Origin: Hygrocybe punicea
Taxonomy: Eukaryota; Basidiomycota; Agaricomycetes; Agaricales; Hygrophoraceae
DNA length: 64,000 nt
NCBI GenBank assembly: GCA_963556145.1
Contig: OY744467.1
Span: 6,634,001 to 6,698,000 of the forward strand
Reading direction: 5' to 3'
The notes under the pieces were generated by a model that was not told the origin of the DNA, did no database searches, and worked only from the letters and a program-made list of their open reading frames with translations. Each line of letters opens with the position of its first letter. Within the stretch, counting starts at the first letter, position 1. Below are positions 23,705 to 34,784 of this stretch, in pieces. Made by a program: the position numbers and the translations under genes.

Positions 23705-24060
23705 GTGAATCGATGGCAGCAGCGGCAGCAGCAGCAACGGCAGTGGCAACACCACATACCACCACCCCGACGACGACGATGACGACGGCCAAATGATGAC
23801 GACGATGATGGCCAAATGACGACGACGACGACGGCCAAATGACCGCAACAACAGCAGCAGCAGCAGCGGCAACGGCAACAGCAGCAGCAGCAGCAGCAGC
23901 GGCAACGGCAACAGCAGCAGCAGCAGCAGCAGCGGCAACGGCAACAGCAGCAGCGGCAACGGCAACAGCAGCAGCAGCAGTGGCAGTGGCAGCAACAACA
24001 GCAGCGGCAGTGGCAACGGCAGCAGCAGCAGCAGCAGCAGAGCAACACCGGCGGTAGCAG
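23705..24060. repeat. CAG/GCA trinucleotide-rich tract
   Basis: An impure run of cag/gca/gcg triplets with interspersed ggcaacggcaac units and, at its left edge, gacgacgac units. All minus-strand frames stay open across it, giving Ala-, Leu- and Cys-rich translations that are composition artefacts. Confidence 0.85.
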
Positions 24061-24149
24061 CCAGGTACGTCCCCCAAATCCAGTCCCAATGACATCGGCT
24101 AACGAGGGGAATGGACGAGGCGATGACGAAGACCCACCTCACGAACACG

Positions 24150-24480
24150 CCCTAGCCGCGTCAATTGACGTGCGGACGCCCATAGGAAGTCCCCAGCCCC
24201 ATCCAACCTCGCAAAAACAGACAGAGCACGTCAATTGACATGCCCCGTTCTTCGCGAGGTCGTCAGCACGCGCGGATGTCCATGGAAAGTCCCCGGCCCC
24301 ATCCAACCTCGCGAAAACAGACGGAGCGTGTCAATTGACGCGTCCCCGTTCTTCGCGAGGTAGGTAGCACCCGCGGACACCCATGGGAAGTGCCTGGCCC
24401 CAACCCAACCTCGCAAAAACAGACGGAGCCCCCCCATCTACCTCGTGAGGGTGACAGCCACGTCAATTGACGCGCGTCTG
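24150..24480. repeat. About 100-bp tandem units with palindrome CGTCAATTGACG
   Basis: The motif occurs at 24159-24170 and 24461-24472 as a perfect 12-bp palindrome, and with one change at 24229-24240 and 24329-24340. It is followed each time by GC-rich sequence with ccatccaacctcgc and aaaacagac. Spacing is about 70, 100 and 132 bases. It lies within the hAT-like element. Confidence 0.75.
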
Positions 24481-24667
24481 GCCCGCGCGAGGTATTTGGA
24501 GGTGGGTTCGCGGTTCGAACCGTGTTTGAACGCAGACCGAACGCCGTGAAACCGTTCAACACGGTTCCGGTTCGGGTTTGGCATTTCGCTGAACCGAACC
24601 ATCGGTTCCGGTTCCAGTTTTTCAAAAATAGCGAAAAACCGGACCGAACCGAACTTCAGCAACACTA

Positions 24668-25121
24668 TCACATGACATTGGCTATCGCTTGGTACCACTC
24701 TGGCTTCAGTTGTCCCAGTGTACACCAAAGCACAATGTCGTTCTCCAATGCTGTTGGCCAACCCAGATGGAGACCAGAGCTTTCGCAACCCTGGTGGGGC
24801 CAGAGCGGTGTGAACCAGGGTTTACAGCACTTGCAGCTAGAACAACAGGTTGCTCATCAGTCTCAAGATTCTACTTATGCATCTCAAACATCAGCAGCTT
24901 TTTCATCTATAGTGCCAGTTTTCGTGTGGGCCATTATAATGTACATCATGAGATACAATGTTCCAATCAAGGAAGATTTGGAATTCACAATAAATTCCGA
25001 GTCCTACATTTATTTAGGCTCGGTCTTATATGACCTGAGCCACCAAAATCAAAATTCCACTCTGTCATTGTGGCAAATGCCAAGTTTGGCCATGTTTACC
25101 TTATTCATTTTTTTTCTAATT
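24668..25121. other. Unassigned, coding-like sequence
   Basis: From about 24736 a plus frame reads MSFSNAVGQPRWRPELSQPW and a Gln-rich continuation. It has no recognised domain and runs into the fold-back element. It may be the remains of the gene into which the neighbouring elements inserted, which I cannot confirm. Confidence 0.3.
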
Positions 25122-25762
25122 ACACTGGAAAATAAACAATTTCAGTTGTACTGAAAATTAGACTGAAACTAATAGTTTCAATAAATTAGCTAGCTAAGCT
25201 CAGATGGGAATGAAAATCATTAGATTAGGAAGTCCTGGAATTAATATGCAAACTAATGAAATCAGTATTGTTTTTGGAGGTACTAAAATCAATACCTAAA
25301 CTAAACAATTCAGGTAACCTGAAATGATAACTGAAATATTTGTTTTTGGGACTATTGTCAGGATATCCAAAACTATTGTTTTCAGTAGTGTCCTGGAACT
25401 CAATAGGAAACCTTAGATTTCAGGGTGCCCAATCTCATAACAATAATGCCTTCAGGGCTCCTGAAATCTAAGGTTTCCTATTGAGTTTCAGGACACTACT
25501 AAAAACAATAGTTTTGGATATCCTAACAATAGTCCTGAAAACAAATATTTCAGTTATCATTTCAGGTTACCTGAATTGTTTAGTTTAGGTATTGATTTTA
25601 GTACCTCCAAAAACAATACTGATTTCATTAGTTTGCATATTAGTTCCAGGACTTCCTAATCTAAGGATTTTCATTCCCATTTGAGCTTAGCTAGCTAATT
25701 TATTGAAACTATTAGTTTCGGTCTAGTTTTCAGTACAACTGAAATTGTTTATTTTCCAGTGT
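25122..25762. mobile_element. Fold-back (large palindromic) element 1
   Basis: The two halves are near-perfect inverted copies: acactggaaaataaac at 25122 pairs with gtttattttccagtgt ending at 25762, and matching continues inward about 290 bases to a short loop near 25410-25460. No open frame of note is present. No clear target duplication was found, so the insertion class is unknown; it is a MITE-like or fold-back element by structure. Confidence 0.8.
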
Positions 25763-26169
25763 GAATGAGACATTTATCTTTGAAATAAGTCGAAAAGAGC
25801 AGTGTATGTAAATAGTAGTAATAACTCTGAGGGACTCGGATATGCCATGCCAAGCAATGGCCCTCTAGCACAAGTTCAGCTAGACAGTTTACACTCCTAT
25901 ATATGACATTCCAATCCAGGTATGATTTTCGAATTGATGACAACTCTGGCACAATTCAGCTGAATGGTTTATATTCCAGGGGAAGATTTCCTATTTTTGA
26001 TCAACACGGCACATTTCAGCTAGATAATTTGCACTCTTATATACGAACTTCCAATCCCTTGTCCGTTGATAACAGCCAGATCTGTGGATTACAAATTATG
26101 TAAGATTATAGAAACTCCCGGATTTGCTGATGTCATCCGAGTCACATACGCCCCTTTGTCCCAACATTC
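25763..26169. other. Upstream region of the 2OG oxygenase gene
   Basis: Contains a loose direct repeat of about 95 bases: gttcagctagacagttt...atgacattccaatcc near 25875-25918 and atttcagctagataattt...cgaacttccaatcc near 26010-26055, with a third partial unit at about 25945. This is the probable promoter region of the gene starting at 26170-26179. No core element could be assigned with confidence. Confidence 0.4.
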
Positions 26170-27519
26170 TTGCAAAAAATGGCCAATTCAGAGCACGACG
26201 TCGAAGCATTCTTTCGGGTCCAAACTAGGCTCAACAAAATAAAAGCAGCGGCCGGAATGGCAGTTGAGACAGAGGGCCCGCTGACGGCAGAATTGGAAAA
26301 ACTCTTCTGCTTCCCTTTCATGAAGCCGGCCACGGACGAATTCAATCCTGCGTGCAAATTTTCGATTTCAGGCGAAGACGCAGGCACATTGGAGAAACCG
26401 AACGTCGATCTGATCTTGCAGCACAGTACACCCTCTCCGTTTGGCAAGGGTGAGCAGACTGTCATGGATCCGACCTACCGCAGCGGTCGCGAGATCCCAG
26501 CTGCCCTCATCAAATTTGAGGGTAGGAACCAAGACCCTTTTGCCGCCTTCATCTCAGAGGACATCTCTGCGGCAATGTTCCTCGGGAGGAATGTCGAACT
26601 CAAGCTTTATAAGCTCGCCATCTACACTGCTGGCGGTCATTTTGACTGGCACATGGACTCCACCCACAGCGATAAGCACCATGCCACTGTGCTCCTTGCC
26701 CTCAATACGTCTTGGGAGGGTGGAGACCTTATCCTCAGACGTCATGGCGTCGAGACGCGTGCGGACATGCAACCGAGGGCATACGCGGGGTGCCCAAACG
26801 TCGAAGGGATCGTTGTCCAGGCGGCCGCGTTTTACACAGATACAGAGCATAAAGTGGAACCAGTGTTAAACGGCGTGCGAATTGTGTTACAGTATGATGT
26901 TGAGGTGACTGAGGGGCAGAACGCCAAATATCACCCGTACCATAAACCCGACTTCTTTGCAGATGTGGAAAAAATGCACTCCATTCGTGATCCGTATGGT
27001 GCACCGATAACTGCCCCTCGTGATAGTGACAAGGCGATCGTCCAAAACATCGTCGCCATCATTAAGGAACATCTGGAGGACGAGGAGGAAGAGGCGGTCG
27101 CGTTTGCCATGCAACATCTGTACCGTAAATCAAGCATCGCGCGTGAGTACCTCAAAGGAGCAGATGCCCTGGTGTACGAAGCCCTGGTCGACTCCGGATT
27201 CTTCGATGTGTCCCTCCACCCTGTTTTACTCCATCAAGAGACAGATTACGAGGGTAATTACAAGAGTACCTTCGCGTGCCGGTATGACGAGGCGCTAGTG
27301 GGCGGTGGAGAGACTAATAATGGAGATGGAAAGAGGAAAAGGAGCACAGAGGATTCGAACATTTTCTTCGTTAACAAGGCATCTGCCATCAAGCTCATCA
27401 GCCAGGAAAAGTACCTCGAGTACACGGGGAACGAGGCACAATTGGGGCAGCATAAGTACTTTGGTGGTGGTATGTTTGTGCAACTCCGGAGAGTTAGGCA
27501 GGAGGGAGCAGAATGTTAG
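26170..27519 (+). CDS. 2-oxoglutarate/Fe(II) oxygenase (prolyl 4-hydroxylase-like)
   Basis: A single intact exon of 449 codons. The double-stranded beta-helix core reads YTAGGHFDWHMDSTHSD, then TVLLALNTSWEGGDLILRRH, and later TDTEHKVEPVLNGVRIVLQY. The iron ligands are most likely His161, Asp163 (HMD) and His227, with Arg237 ten residues further on binding 2-oxoglutarate. The overall pattern is that of P4H-type oxygenases in fungi, probably acting on a protein or small molecule; the substrate cannot be told from sequence. No signal peptide is visible. A second ATG lies three codons in (MANSEHDVEAFF) and may be the true start. The C-terminal third is unassigned, with a basic KRKRS patch. It looks like a resident, functional gene. 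Confidence 0.8.
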   Translation: MQKMANSEHDVEAFFRVQTRLNKIKAAAGMAVETEGPLTAELEKLFCFPFMKPATDEFNPACKFSISGEDAGTLEKPNVDLILQHSTPSPFGKGEQTVMDPTYRSGREIPAALIKFEGRNQDPFAAFISEDISAAMFLGRNVELKLYKLAIYTAGGHFDWHMDSTHSDKHHATVLLALNTSWEGGDLILRRHGVETRADMQPRAYAGCPNVEGIVVQAAAFYTDTEHKVEPVLNGVRIVLQYDVEVTEGQNAKYHPYHKPDFFADVEKMHSIRDPYGAPITAPRDSDKAIVQNIVAIIKEHLEDEEEEAVAFAMQHLYRKSSIAREYLKGADALVYEALVDSGFFDVSLHPVLLHQETDYEGNYKSTFACRYDEALVGGGETNNGDGKRKRSTEDSNIFFVNKASAIKLISQEKYLEYTGNEAQLGQHKYFGGGMFVQLRRVRQEGAEC

Positions 27520-27817
27520 GTATATTTCTATGGCATGGCAATGTAGCAGTACACCTCCAAATTCTACAAGATCAACAGTATCGGGTTCAGCTGTTGTGGA
27601 GATCAAGCCAAGGCCAACTATAGCTCCCGGAGTCAGCTGCCAATCAAGATCCACCTAGTTCGTTGAATTTCCGATTTGTTTATTTCTTAAACAGGGTCAG
27701 GCAAAAGTCCAGGAGCATCGGGCGTGTTGGGTTCATCCAGTTCCCAGTCTTGTCCTGCATACTGATCCTGGGAGAGACGTGTTTGTCGCTCAGGAGCCTT
27801 TTCCCGCTGGCGTTGAC

Positions 27818-29701
27818 TCAGCTTGCCGCCGCCATTGGCGCCGCCTGACTTTGCGAGGTCGTCGTACGCATCAACTTTTTTCTCTGGAGCTTCACAAGGA
27901 TTCGATTAGGTATTGTATGAGGCATCCTGACACTCACTGCGTATCCATTAGCGCCGATTTCGCCCTTGGCAGGATGAGAGTACGAGGGCGGGTTGATGTC
28001 CTCATCTGGGCGCTCATCTAGGTCGTCCTCGTCGTGCTCTTCTTCGATACTCGACCCTTCATCGTCCCCATCGTCCTCATCCTCGCGTACATACCCTGCT
28101 GACCTGACTGCCACTGCAATGGGACCGCTTCTTTCCATCTGTTCACTGGCCACCAGATACCGAGCACACAACATCTTAATGTCATTCCACCATTCCATCA
28201 CATCCTCTCGGCTTCTTGCCCTGAATGACCATGCATGTTGTCCACCCGTTAAAGGTACCCTGAAGGTTCCGGACTTGGTGGTTCCAGGACCGTCCTTGCG
28301 TCCTTCAATGTGAAACTTGTGTGATTTTGCTGACGGAGACGATGGTGGGCCGAGGGTACATACAGGAAGAAATAAGCTGAATAAGGGACTGAGCCCCCCA
28401 TGCGATGCCGGGTCTGATGAGGCATACTGGTGTAGGAAGCCTGTGGGCGTGAGGACGAAGTACGATTCACGGTAAGATCTCGTGTAGCGTTTCTTGCGTT
28501 CCAAATGACCAGTGTGTACTGCGACCACCGAGTGATCTTCCTTGCAGGGGTACAAGATATGCTCAGGGTTTCGGAGCGGTGTCTCAGGATCAAGGAGGTG
28601 GTCGGAACGCGCAGAGAAGGAAATCCATTCCCGATCCGGTGCGAGGGAAGCCATATGTGTACCGAGCAGCCTCCAAGTATTTTGAACTGAAGAAGACATG
28701 CGAGATTGCCATTCATCAAATGTTTGCCATGCAGATTGAATAGCTCGCACGATTCCTTCCTCGAAGTGAGCTGAATTTTGCTGCATGATGATGATTGATT
28801 TCTGTAGGGCGTTTTCTTCGTGAACTTGTTTTTGCAATTGACGGGCCACGGCCATATTGGCGACGTAGCTGAGAAGAAATCCTGTAAGTATCACGCTTAT
28901 TCTGCAATCAGAAGGATCGTACGGATCACTCTTATTTGTAACGCTCATAGGTGAATTCTTGAACGTAGATATATATTCCTCGATAGTTCGCCGATGAGCC
29001 TGGCGGATAGTGCACGTTCCTTGGCTACGTTTGCTGCAAGTTTTCCGGTATCATTTTGAACGTTCTATACCGCATGCAGATCAACGATGACACCAGTAGC
29101 TATATTGGCACACCTTTATATGAGCTTTAATCTCCGTTCTCAACTTCTGCAAATGTTGAACAATCGTCCGTCCGAGGTGGTCGGCAATTACTCGCGATTT
29201 GTCGCGAAGGCTACAATAGATGTCCTGGTTGGAGATTTGAGACATACCAACGGTAACAAGGACATTAAAATCACCTGCACCCTCCCTTAAGAATTGGTTC
29301 CCGGAACGGAAGGGGACTTGAATAACGGCCCCAAGTTTGGTGAGCTCCTTAGCTGTGTTGCTCTCAATATCGGCGACACCCTTGAGTGGAGGTGGATTGG
29401 AGGACTAAATTTTACCAGTAAACGAGGGACAAACCTCAAAATAAGCGACGAACTGTTTTAAAATGGCCTTCCAGGCAACGAAACGCTCGATGAGTATATC
29501 GGATGGCTTGAGGTCGTGGGGCGCGACATTCTTCTTGATGAAAGACTGATTTCGAGAGACAGACGAGCCCTGCTTACTGGCTCTGGAGATGGAGGTTGCT
29601 CTGGATACGCTCATGTAATTCGTAGGCGGTCTTTTAGATGACTCGAAGCACCAGATGATACGTCGCCTATGCATGCTTGGTACTGCCGGGGATCGAGCCA
29701 C
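27818..29701 (-). pseudogene. SLM1: Slm1-like BAR/PH protein with a 2-bp frameshift
   Basis: Read right to left: SVSRATSISRASKQ, SDILIERFVAWKAILKQFVA, VADIESNTAKELTKLGAVIQ, GTIVQHLQKLRTEIKAHIK-type helices (BAR-like half), then YVANMAVARQLQKQVHEENA, HFEEGIVRAIQSAWQTFDEW, LERKKRYTRSYRESYFVLTP and WSFRARSREDVMEWWNDIKM (PH domain), and an acidic tail. These match Slm1/Slm2, the PtdIns(4,5)P2-binding TORC2 effectors at the plasma membrane. Short GT-AG introns join the exons in frame (for example the one ending at the ctcag before the YVANM exon). One break remains: the AT run at about 28968-28976 puts LSR and ISTFKNSP in different frames; two fewer bases would restore it. A stretch of about seven residues is also missing near ADHLGRTIV. 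A sequencing error is an alternative. Confidence 0.7.
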
Positions 29702-29941
29702 GCCATGTGTTGTACATCGAGAAGACGACGTCTCACCTCTGTCTGTACTTCAAGGCAACAGGACTGAATGTAATTTCCTGGGAAATAATACAAAAAAAAA
29801 GTGACCGAAGTCACGAACACCGAAGACGAGGTGGACAACATTGAAACATGCGGCGCGGGCTCAAGAACAAGCTTGGCTAACGATTTGGAGCTGCCACCCG
29901 CTTCCGACCCGCCTACAGCTTTCCGGGTTGAGGGGCCCACT

Positions 29942-30526
29942 TCAAACTTTGGCAGCTTCTACCTTGACATACGCAACAATTTCCTGCATCTTCTTCAATC
30001 CCTCTAGAGACAAAATGTCTAAATCCCACTGCCCCTCCAAGAAATCGCGTGGCAATATACGATCCACATTGGGGCGGCCGATAAAGTGAGGTGTAACTTC
30101 GCCTGTGACCTTATCGCCACAATAAACGCGAAGGGAAGTTCCCATCAGGCTCAACCCGTACAGGCGAGGAATGGCGCAATTGGGAAGCATCTGATCGTAC
30201 CGCTGGCGCATCTGGATGTCCGCCCTCTGGCGCCTATCAGGTTCGTTCGCCCATCTGTCATCTTTAATCTGCGCGATGAGAACTGGTTTCTGTTCCTGAT
30301 TCAAAACCACCATAAATACAACAAAGTCTACGGCATCACGCGGAGAGGTTTCGTCAGGGGCGGTCTGCGGGGCAAGGAAGAAGGCGAAGGAGCCCTCAAT
30401 CACAGCGTAGTTGAAGAGCCTGTCGTAAGGGCCATAATAACGAGATTCGAGTGCATTTTGGTTACGACTGACATTGAAGATATTGAGTAACCCTTGCGGC
30501 CAGTTCACGTCGGTGGAGAAGGGCAT
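29942..30526 (-). CDS. Conserved small fungal protein (unknown)
   Basis: An intact single-exon ORF of 194 aa beginning MPFSTDVNWPQGLLNIFNVS. Segments AVDFVVFMVVL, KPVLIAQIKDDRWA and SLMGTSLRVYCGDKVTG look like a compact alpha/beta fold. The D...(V/I)xQIK spacing is reminiscent of PD-(D/E)XK-type nuclease cores, but that is a guess from pattern only. I recall similar short proteins as a multicopy family in Agaricomycetes. It starts about 145 bases from the left end of the KDZ transposon, so its upstream region may have been altered by the insertion. Confidence 0.6.
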   Translation of the reverse strand: MPFSTDVNWPQGLLNIFNVSRNQNALESRYYGPYDRLFNYAVIEGSFAFFLAPQTAPDETSPRDAVDFVVFMVVLNQEQKPVLIAQIKDDRWANEPDRRQRADIQMRQRYDQMLPNCAIPRLYGLSLMGTSLRVYCGDKVTGEVTPHFIGRPNVDRILPRDFLEGQWDLDILSLEGLKKMQEIVAYVKVEAAKV

Positions 30527-30671
30527 GATCCTAGCATGCTTGTATCAGTAATGATACATTATAAGTGCAAGTCAAGGGTATACAAGTATTCTTGGCAGCG
30601 GGGAGTTGGGTTGTGGCAGCGGAAGTTTCAAGTTTCGGCACCGTCACAAAATTGTCACAGCCGTCCAGCGT

Positions 30672-31175
30672 ACACCTGACCCTCCCACACTTCGAGCCCA
30701 ATAAGGCTTGTCTCAGGTGCCTTAAGACAAGCCCTGTTAGGCTCACTTTTACCGTGACCTCGACACCGGCGGTAAATCGCTGGATAGCTCTACACTTATG
30801 TGGTATGTATCTTTGTCTTATCTACTGTGCCCCATCGCTGATAACGGAGGGTAATCTACAGCCCCACCGTCGCGTCAAACTCCCACGGTTCCCTCTGTCC
30901 CACCGCTCAGCGTCCTCACTTGTCTGCTGCGCCCGCACTTCTATTGTCGGTTCTAGGTGGCGTATCTAAGTCTTATCTACTGTGCCTCCAGGACTGATGA
31001 CGGAGGGTGGTCTACAGTGCCGCCGTCATGTCAAACTCTGTTCCCTCTGGCCTGCCATTCAAAAAGGGCGCGGTCCTCTATGCGCGCACTTCTATTGTTA
31101 GTTCTTGGTGGCCATATACAGTGCCGGCTCATGTTCCACAACTCCATTCACCCCACTCAACAGGCGCGCTCTACA
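30672..31175 (+). repeat. KDZ element left terminal inverted repeat (504 bp)
   Basis: Begins acacctgaccctcccacac. Near the end is a hairpin, ggcttgtct (30705-30713) with agacaagcc (30725-30733); its loop contains caggtg, the complement of the terminal cacctg. Further in are two diverged tandem units of about 155 bases, starting tatctttgtcttatctactg (30808) and tatctaagtcttatctactg (30963). Each contains tgatRacggaggg and gcacttctattgt, which are plausible transposase-binding subterminal repeats. Confidence 0.85.
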
Positions 31176-31447
31176 GTCAGCATCACCGGCTATCTCGCAC
31201 GTGTGCACGTCCATTCCCGTTGTCATTGCCGCCGTTTACCATACAGGAACGTGGATAGATTACATAACCAGGCTGCAGTTTCACCCTTTGCCCATGCCAA
31301 CATGTTGGGTACATTTCCTCACCTCCACCTCATATGTCTGGCCGACATTCGCGAGGCAGTAGGCTTCCTGGCCTTTCAAAGGCCACAGTTTCTCACACCT
31401 TCAAGCGTCATGAGAAATCCGCAGCTATTTTGAAGTCTGGATAGCAG

Positions 31448-34400
31448 ATGGACCGAAGAACCGCAAGCTCATCCAAGCGCAAGGCCGATATTCAAGGTAT
31501 ATCATGATACTGAACAATTCAAGATTGCTCACTGTACCCAGGGATGTCCTATGGTGACCGAGAGGCTGTCTATCAGATGGATGTTGATGCTGGATTGGCA
31601 TCCCACGACTGGGCCACGGACATTTACAGCCAACCACCACCAAACTGGATGAAGGATTCGACATGAGCCACGCTGGCGGTGAATATATATACAATGATCT
31701 TGTGCAAGGCGTGTCGGATCTTGCAGGAATGTATGTATGCCCATACACTATCGAGGTGCCCACTAATGTACATCCCAGCCGCCGTGTTGATGATCGAGAT
31801 CGTAGTAATCGTATTAACATTACGACAGCGAACTGGATTTCACAGCTCAAACTCTTGGTTGATGCCTATCTCAATTATCGGCTACACGACAATGGCGAAC
31901 AGCTCCCCATACTCCCGATGCCCCCTGAATCCCACGATGTTCAGTTGCTCGATGTTCAGGTCGTTGACATTTTCTGTATGTTGTGCCGATTAGCCGGAGT
32001 TATATACTCACTTCACTTGCAGCTCATGGCCACTGTCGTTTCCCTATCCTGACGCCAGACCTACATCTCAACACCATATTACTGCGACATGGCTATATAG
32101 GCTGTTCCCCACTGCTTCCGACCGTCGCAATATCGCTTCGTACACTGACTGCATTCCGTCAAACTCATCGAGTCAGCCCACGACTCAGCATTCAGGGTCA
32201 GGTTCGAGCATTATGTCATTTGCATAATGTACGTTATTCTTCCGTTCCGTTATTTCTTGCATTAACCGATGCCACAATAACTCCAGGTCCCATACCGGCG
32301 GTACCTGAGTAACCAATTCTCCATCGCTTATGATATATATTTAGAAATAATTTATATGGTTGAGGGGCAGCTCAAATCGGCACTGGGTCGAGACACCCCA
32401 AATTGGCGTCTTCTTAACTGCTGTCCGGCATGCTTCTACTGGCTTGAAGATGAGCGGGAGCTCATATTTTCATTCTTATGTGAAATGGATGCAAATAATT
32501 CACTCCGCTGGACACATGCTTTTGTCCGTCTTCATGAAAACCGCCCGGATGCCCGAATAGCCCACTCTGATTACTGGATGGGGCCCAAAGATGTCAACAG
32601 GTTTCAGGACGAGGCACAACCAGTAATATTTCATGTTTCCTATGACATTAAATAGTTGTCTGATCTATTTCAATGAAACAAGTGTAAAGCAATGGAAGAT
32701 CCAAATGATGATTGGGAAGATCTACCACCATCAGATCCTGTTTCACACTGCATCAAACGCTGGCGTGCTGCGGGACCCGAGGAACGGAAAAAGATGTTCG
32801 GCATGTTTGATGAAACAGGCATATTCATTGTCGCATGTCGTCATGGTTTTGTATTACTTGTCTGTGATATGATTCAAAGCAGGGAACTGTAAGATCTGTG
32901 CCTCATTAATAATTGGTTCTACTGATATCTTACACAGTCGCAAGTATCCCCTGGCAATGGTTGACCGGCTTCTAACTGTTTATGGCCCAAGGATAGGCTG
33001 TCGTTATGATATTGGCTGTGGATTTGACAAAACACTCCAGAATAGCAGTCTTGGTCCACTTGCGCGGAGCCTGCAATTTCGCATGTCAGTCAATGCCTTT
33101 CATGGGCATGCTCACAATCGTGGATGCCAATTAAGATGGCATCCGCTTTATATTGAGGGTATGGGACGATCAGAAGGAGAAGGATGCGAGAGAATCTTTT
33201 CGGCATCCAATGCTGTTGCACGTGGGACACGGCATGCAACCAAGTTTCATCGCCATCAAGCGATCGAGGAACATTTTGCTTTTTGGGACGAAGATAAGTA
33301 TGCCGAACTTGGTAAGTACTTACCCACTGAATCATCCAGTAGAATTATAACCCACCGCCTAGGGAAATTTCTGTTCAATCATTATCATGCAGCGCTGTCA
33401 GTGATAGAAAAGCTGACCCCTGACGTTCAGAAATTGCAGGAGAGTCTCGGTATTGTAGATGGTGAATTTGAGAGGTACATTGAGCAAGAGCGGAAATATT
33501 TGGAGGGTTTGAAGGAAGAACCGCTGGAATATCGGCTCCAATTCCGCTATGTCGATGCACTTGACGATCTCGCTCAGTGCCAGTAAGTTATTAATAATGT
33601 ATTCATGTGCAACCAATGACATTCTTCAGATCTGATTGGGACAATGCCCGAGGAGCTGTTCATCGTGTCTTCATTGATAAAGCTGCAAAAGATTTACCTG
33701 CTGCTATTCGCCAAGCGCAACGTATCGTCGATTCGACGTATGTGAAGCTTCAAAATTCGGAAACACTTGTTGCAAGCTTGGAGAACCAGCTCGACCTTAT
33801 TGGCGATCGCTGGCAACCGTCATCCCCTGAGTATCAGGAAGTAAAAAAGGAAATCACACACCGTCAGTATCGCCAAGCTTTAGATGGACTCGAACACCTT
33901 GTTGTACAACGACTTTTTGAGCTGACAAAGCTCAATATGTCCAGCACAGGTCTGTGGTCTGTTCGCATGAAATTTCATCTTTGACAGGTCAGTTCAGGTT
34001 ATAAAATGCGGCAACATATCTCGAAAGCGCTCCAACGGCGTTCCAAAGCCATCCGTAAAGCACTCGCTACATACAACACTGAGGCGGCCAAGATTTCCCA
34101 CCCGGCTCTGACATGGAAAGAGATCGTTGATTATGGCTTCCTGGCCGAATTCGATACTCTTCGGTATTCACGAACGGACATTCGCACTGAAGCCTGGGCT
34201 CAGCCAGCGCATCGCGAGGCCACAGTTAAATATTTTCAATTAACCCAAGCTCATACCGAGATCACACGCTTAAATGTTGAGATACCACGTCTACGCACTG
34301 CCATTCATGACGAAGAAATTCAAGTGGAGGAAATCACCACCAAGTTGACTATTACCAATCCTCCACTGGCCGAAGAGCTGTGCAAGTATTGGAGGAAGCG

Positions 34401-34656
34401 CTCAATGGTCAATACAGTGACTGTCCGCCGTTTGGATCAAATCGAGCAATTGGGTGGATTTTCCGGTGTTGCAGGGAGTGTGGGGGTACGGCGTGGCTCT
34501 TCCCAAGCTGGCTCTGGCCTCTCAGGACGTCCGGTTGATCGTTTCGTTGAGGAATTGTTGGCCGAAGAAGGTGATCGTGATTTCACTGTGGATGATGATG
34601 AAGTTGAATGGGATTTGGATGGAATGACAGACTTTGTAATAGCTATCTCAGTTTGA
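31448..34656 (+). CDS. KDZ transposase (CxC2 type)
   Basis: Exons joined by short introns read MDRRTASSSKRKADIQ, MSYGDREAVYQMDVDAGLAS, DEGFDMSHAGGEYIYNDLVQ, ANWISQLKLLVDAYLNYR, RHGYIGCSPLLPTVAISLRT, VPYRRYLSNQFSIAYDIYLE, LLNCCPACFYWLEDERELIF (CxxC), NSLRWTHAF, FDETGIFIVACRHGFVLLVC, CRYDIGCGFDKTL, VNAFHGHAHNRGCQLRWHPL, EGMGRSEGEGCERIFSASNA and a long coiled-coil C-terminus ending DLDGMTDFVIAISV. Asp in FDET, Asp in YDIG and Glu in GEGCER are the likely catalytic residues. The only suspect point is near 31640, where frame changes between PPPNWMK and KLDEGFD, suggesting a small frameshift or an unrecognised intron. Otherwise the gene looks active. Confidence 0.8.
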
Positions 34657-34784
34657 ACAGTGCTGTCTCGTTTTTTGGATTGAATAAATCGATGAATGAG
34701 TAATTTTGACTTTGGACTTTCTGAACTCGAAGCATATCTTGTTTCCAAACTGGGTCACAGTCGTGCGGCTCTTGTGTTCAAGTA

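Larger units (their letters stand above)
23248..24667. mobile_element. Non-autonomous hAT-like element with 8-bp target duplication
   Basis: The left end reads TAGTGATGCCGAAGTTCGG and the right end, complemented, TAGTGTTGCTGAAGTTCGG. It is flanked by a perfect 8-bp direct repeat tcacatga (23240-23247 and 24668-24675). An 8-bp duplication with TAGTG..CACTA ends is typical of hAT transposons. No transposase is present. The 1420-bp interior holds gttcgg-rich subterminal repeats at both ends, a long CAG/GCA trinucleotide tract, and a tandem array containing the palindrome CGTCAATTGACG. Confidence 0.85.

Noticed and set aside
23604..24148. Long minus-strand frames rich in Ala, Leu or Cys
   Set aside because: All frames are open because of the CAG/GCA repeat; the translations are repeat artefacts, not proteins.
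26170..27519. Possible TET/JBP-type DNA oxygenase, since such genes are known near KDZ elements
   Set aside because: The HMD, distal His and Arg pattern and the surrounding GG-D-L segment fit prolyl 4-hydroxylase-like oxygenases; no TET/JBP signature was seen.
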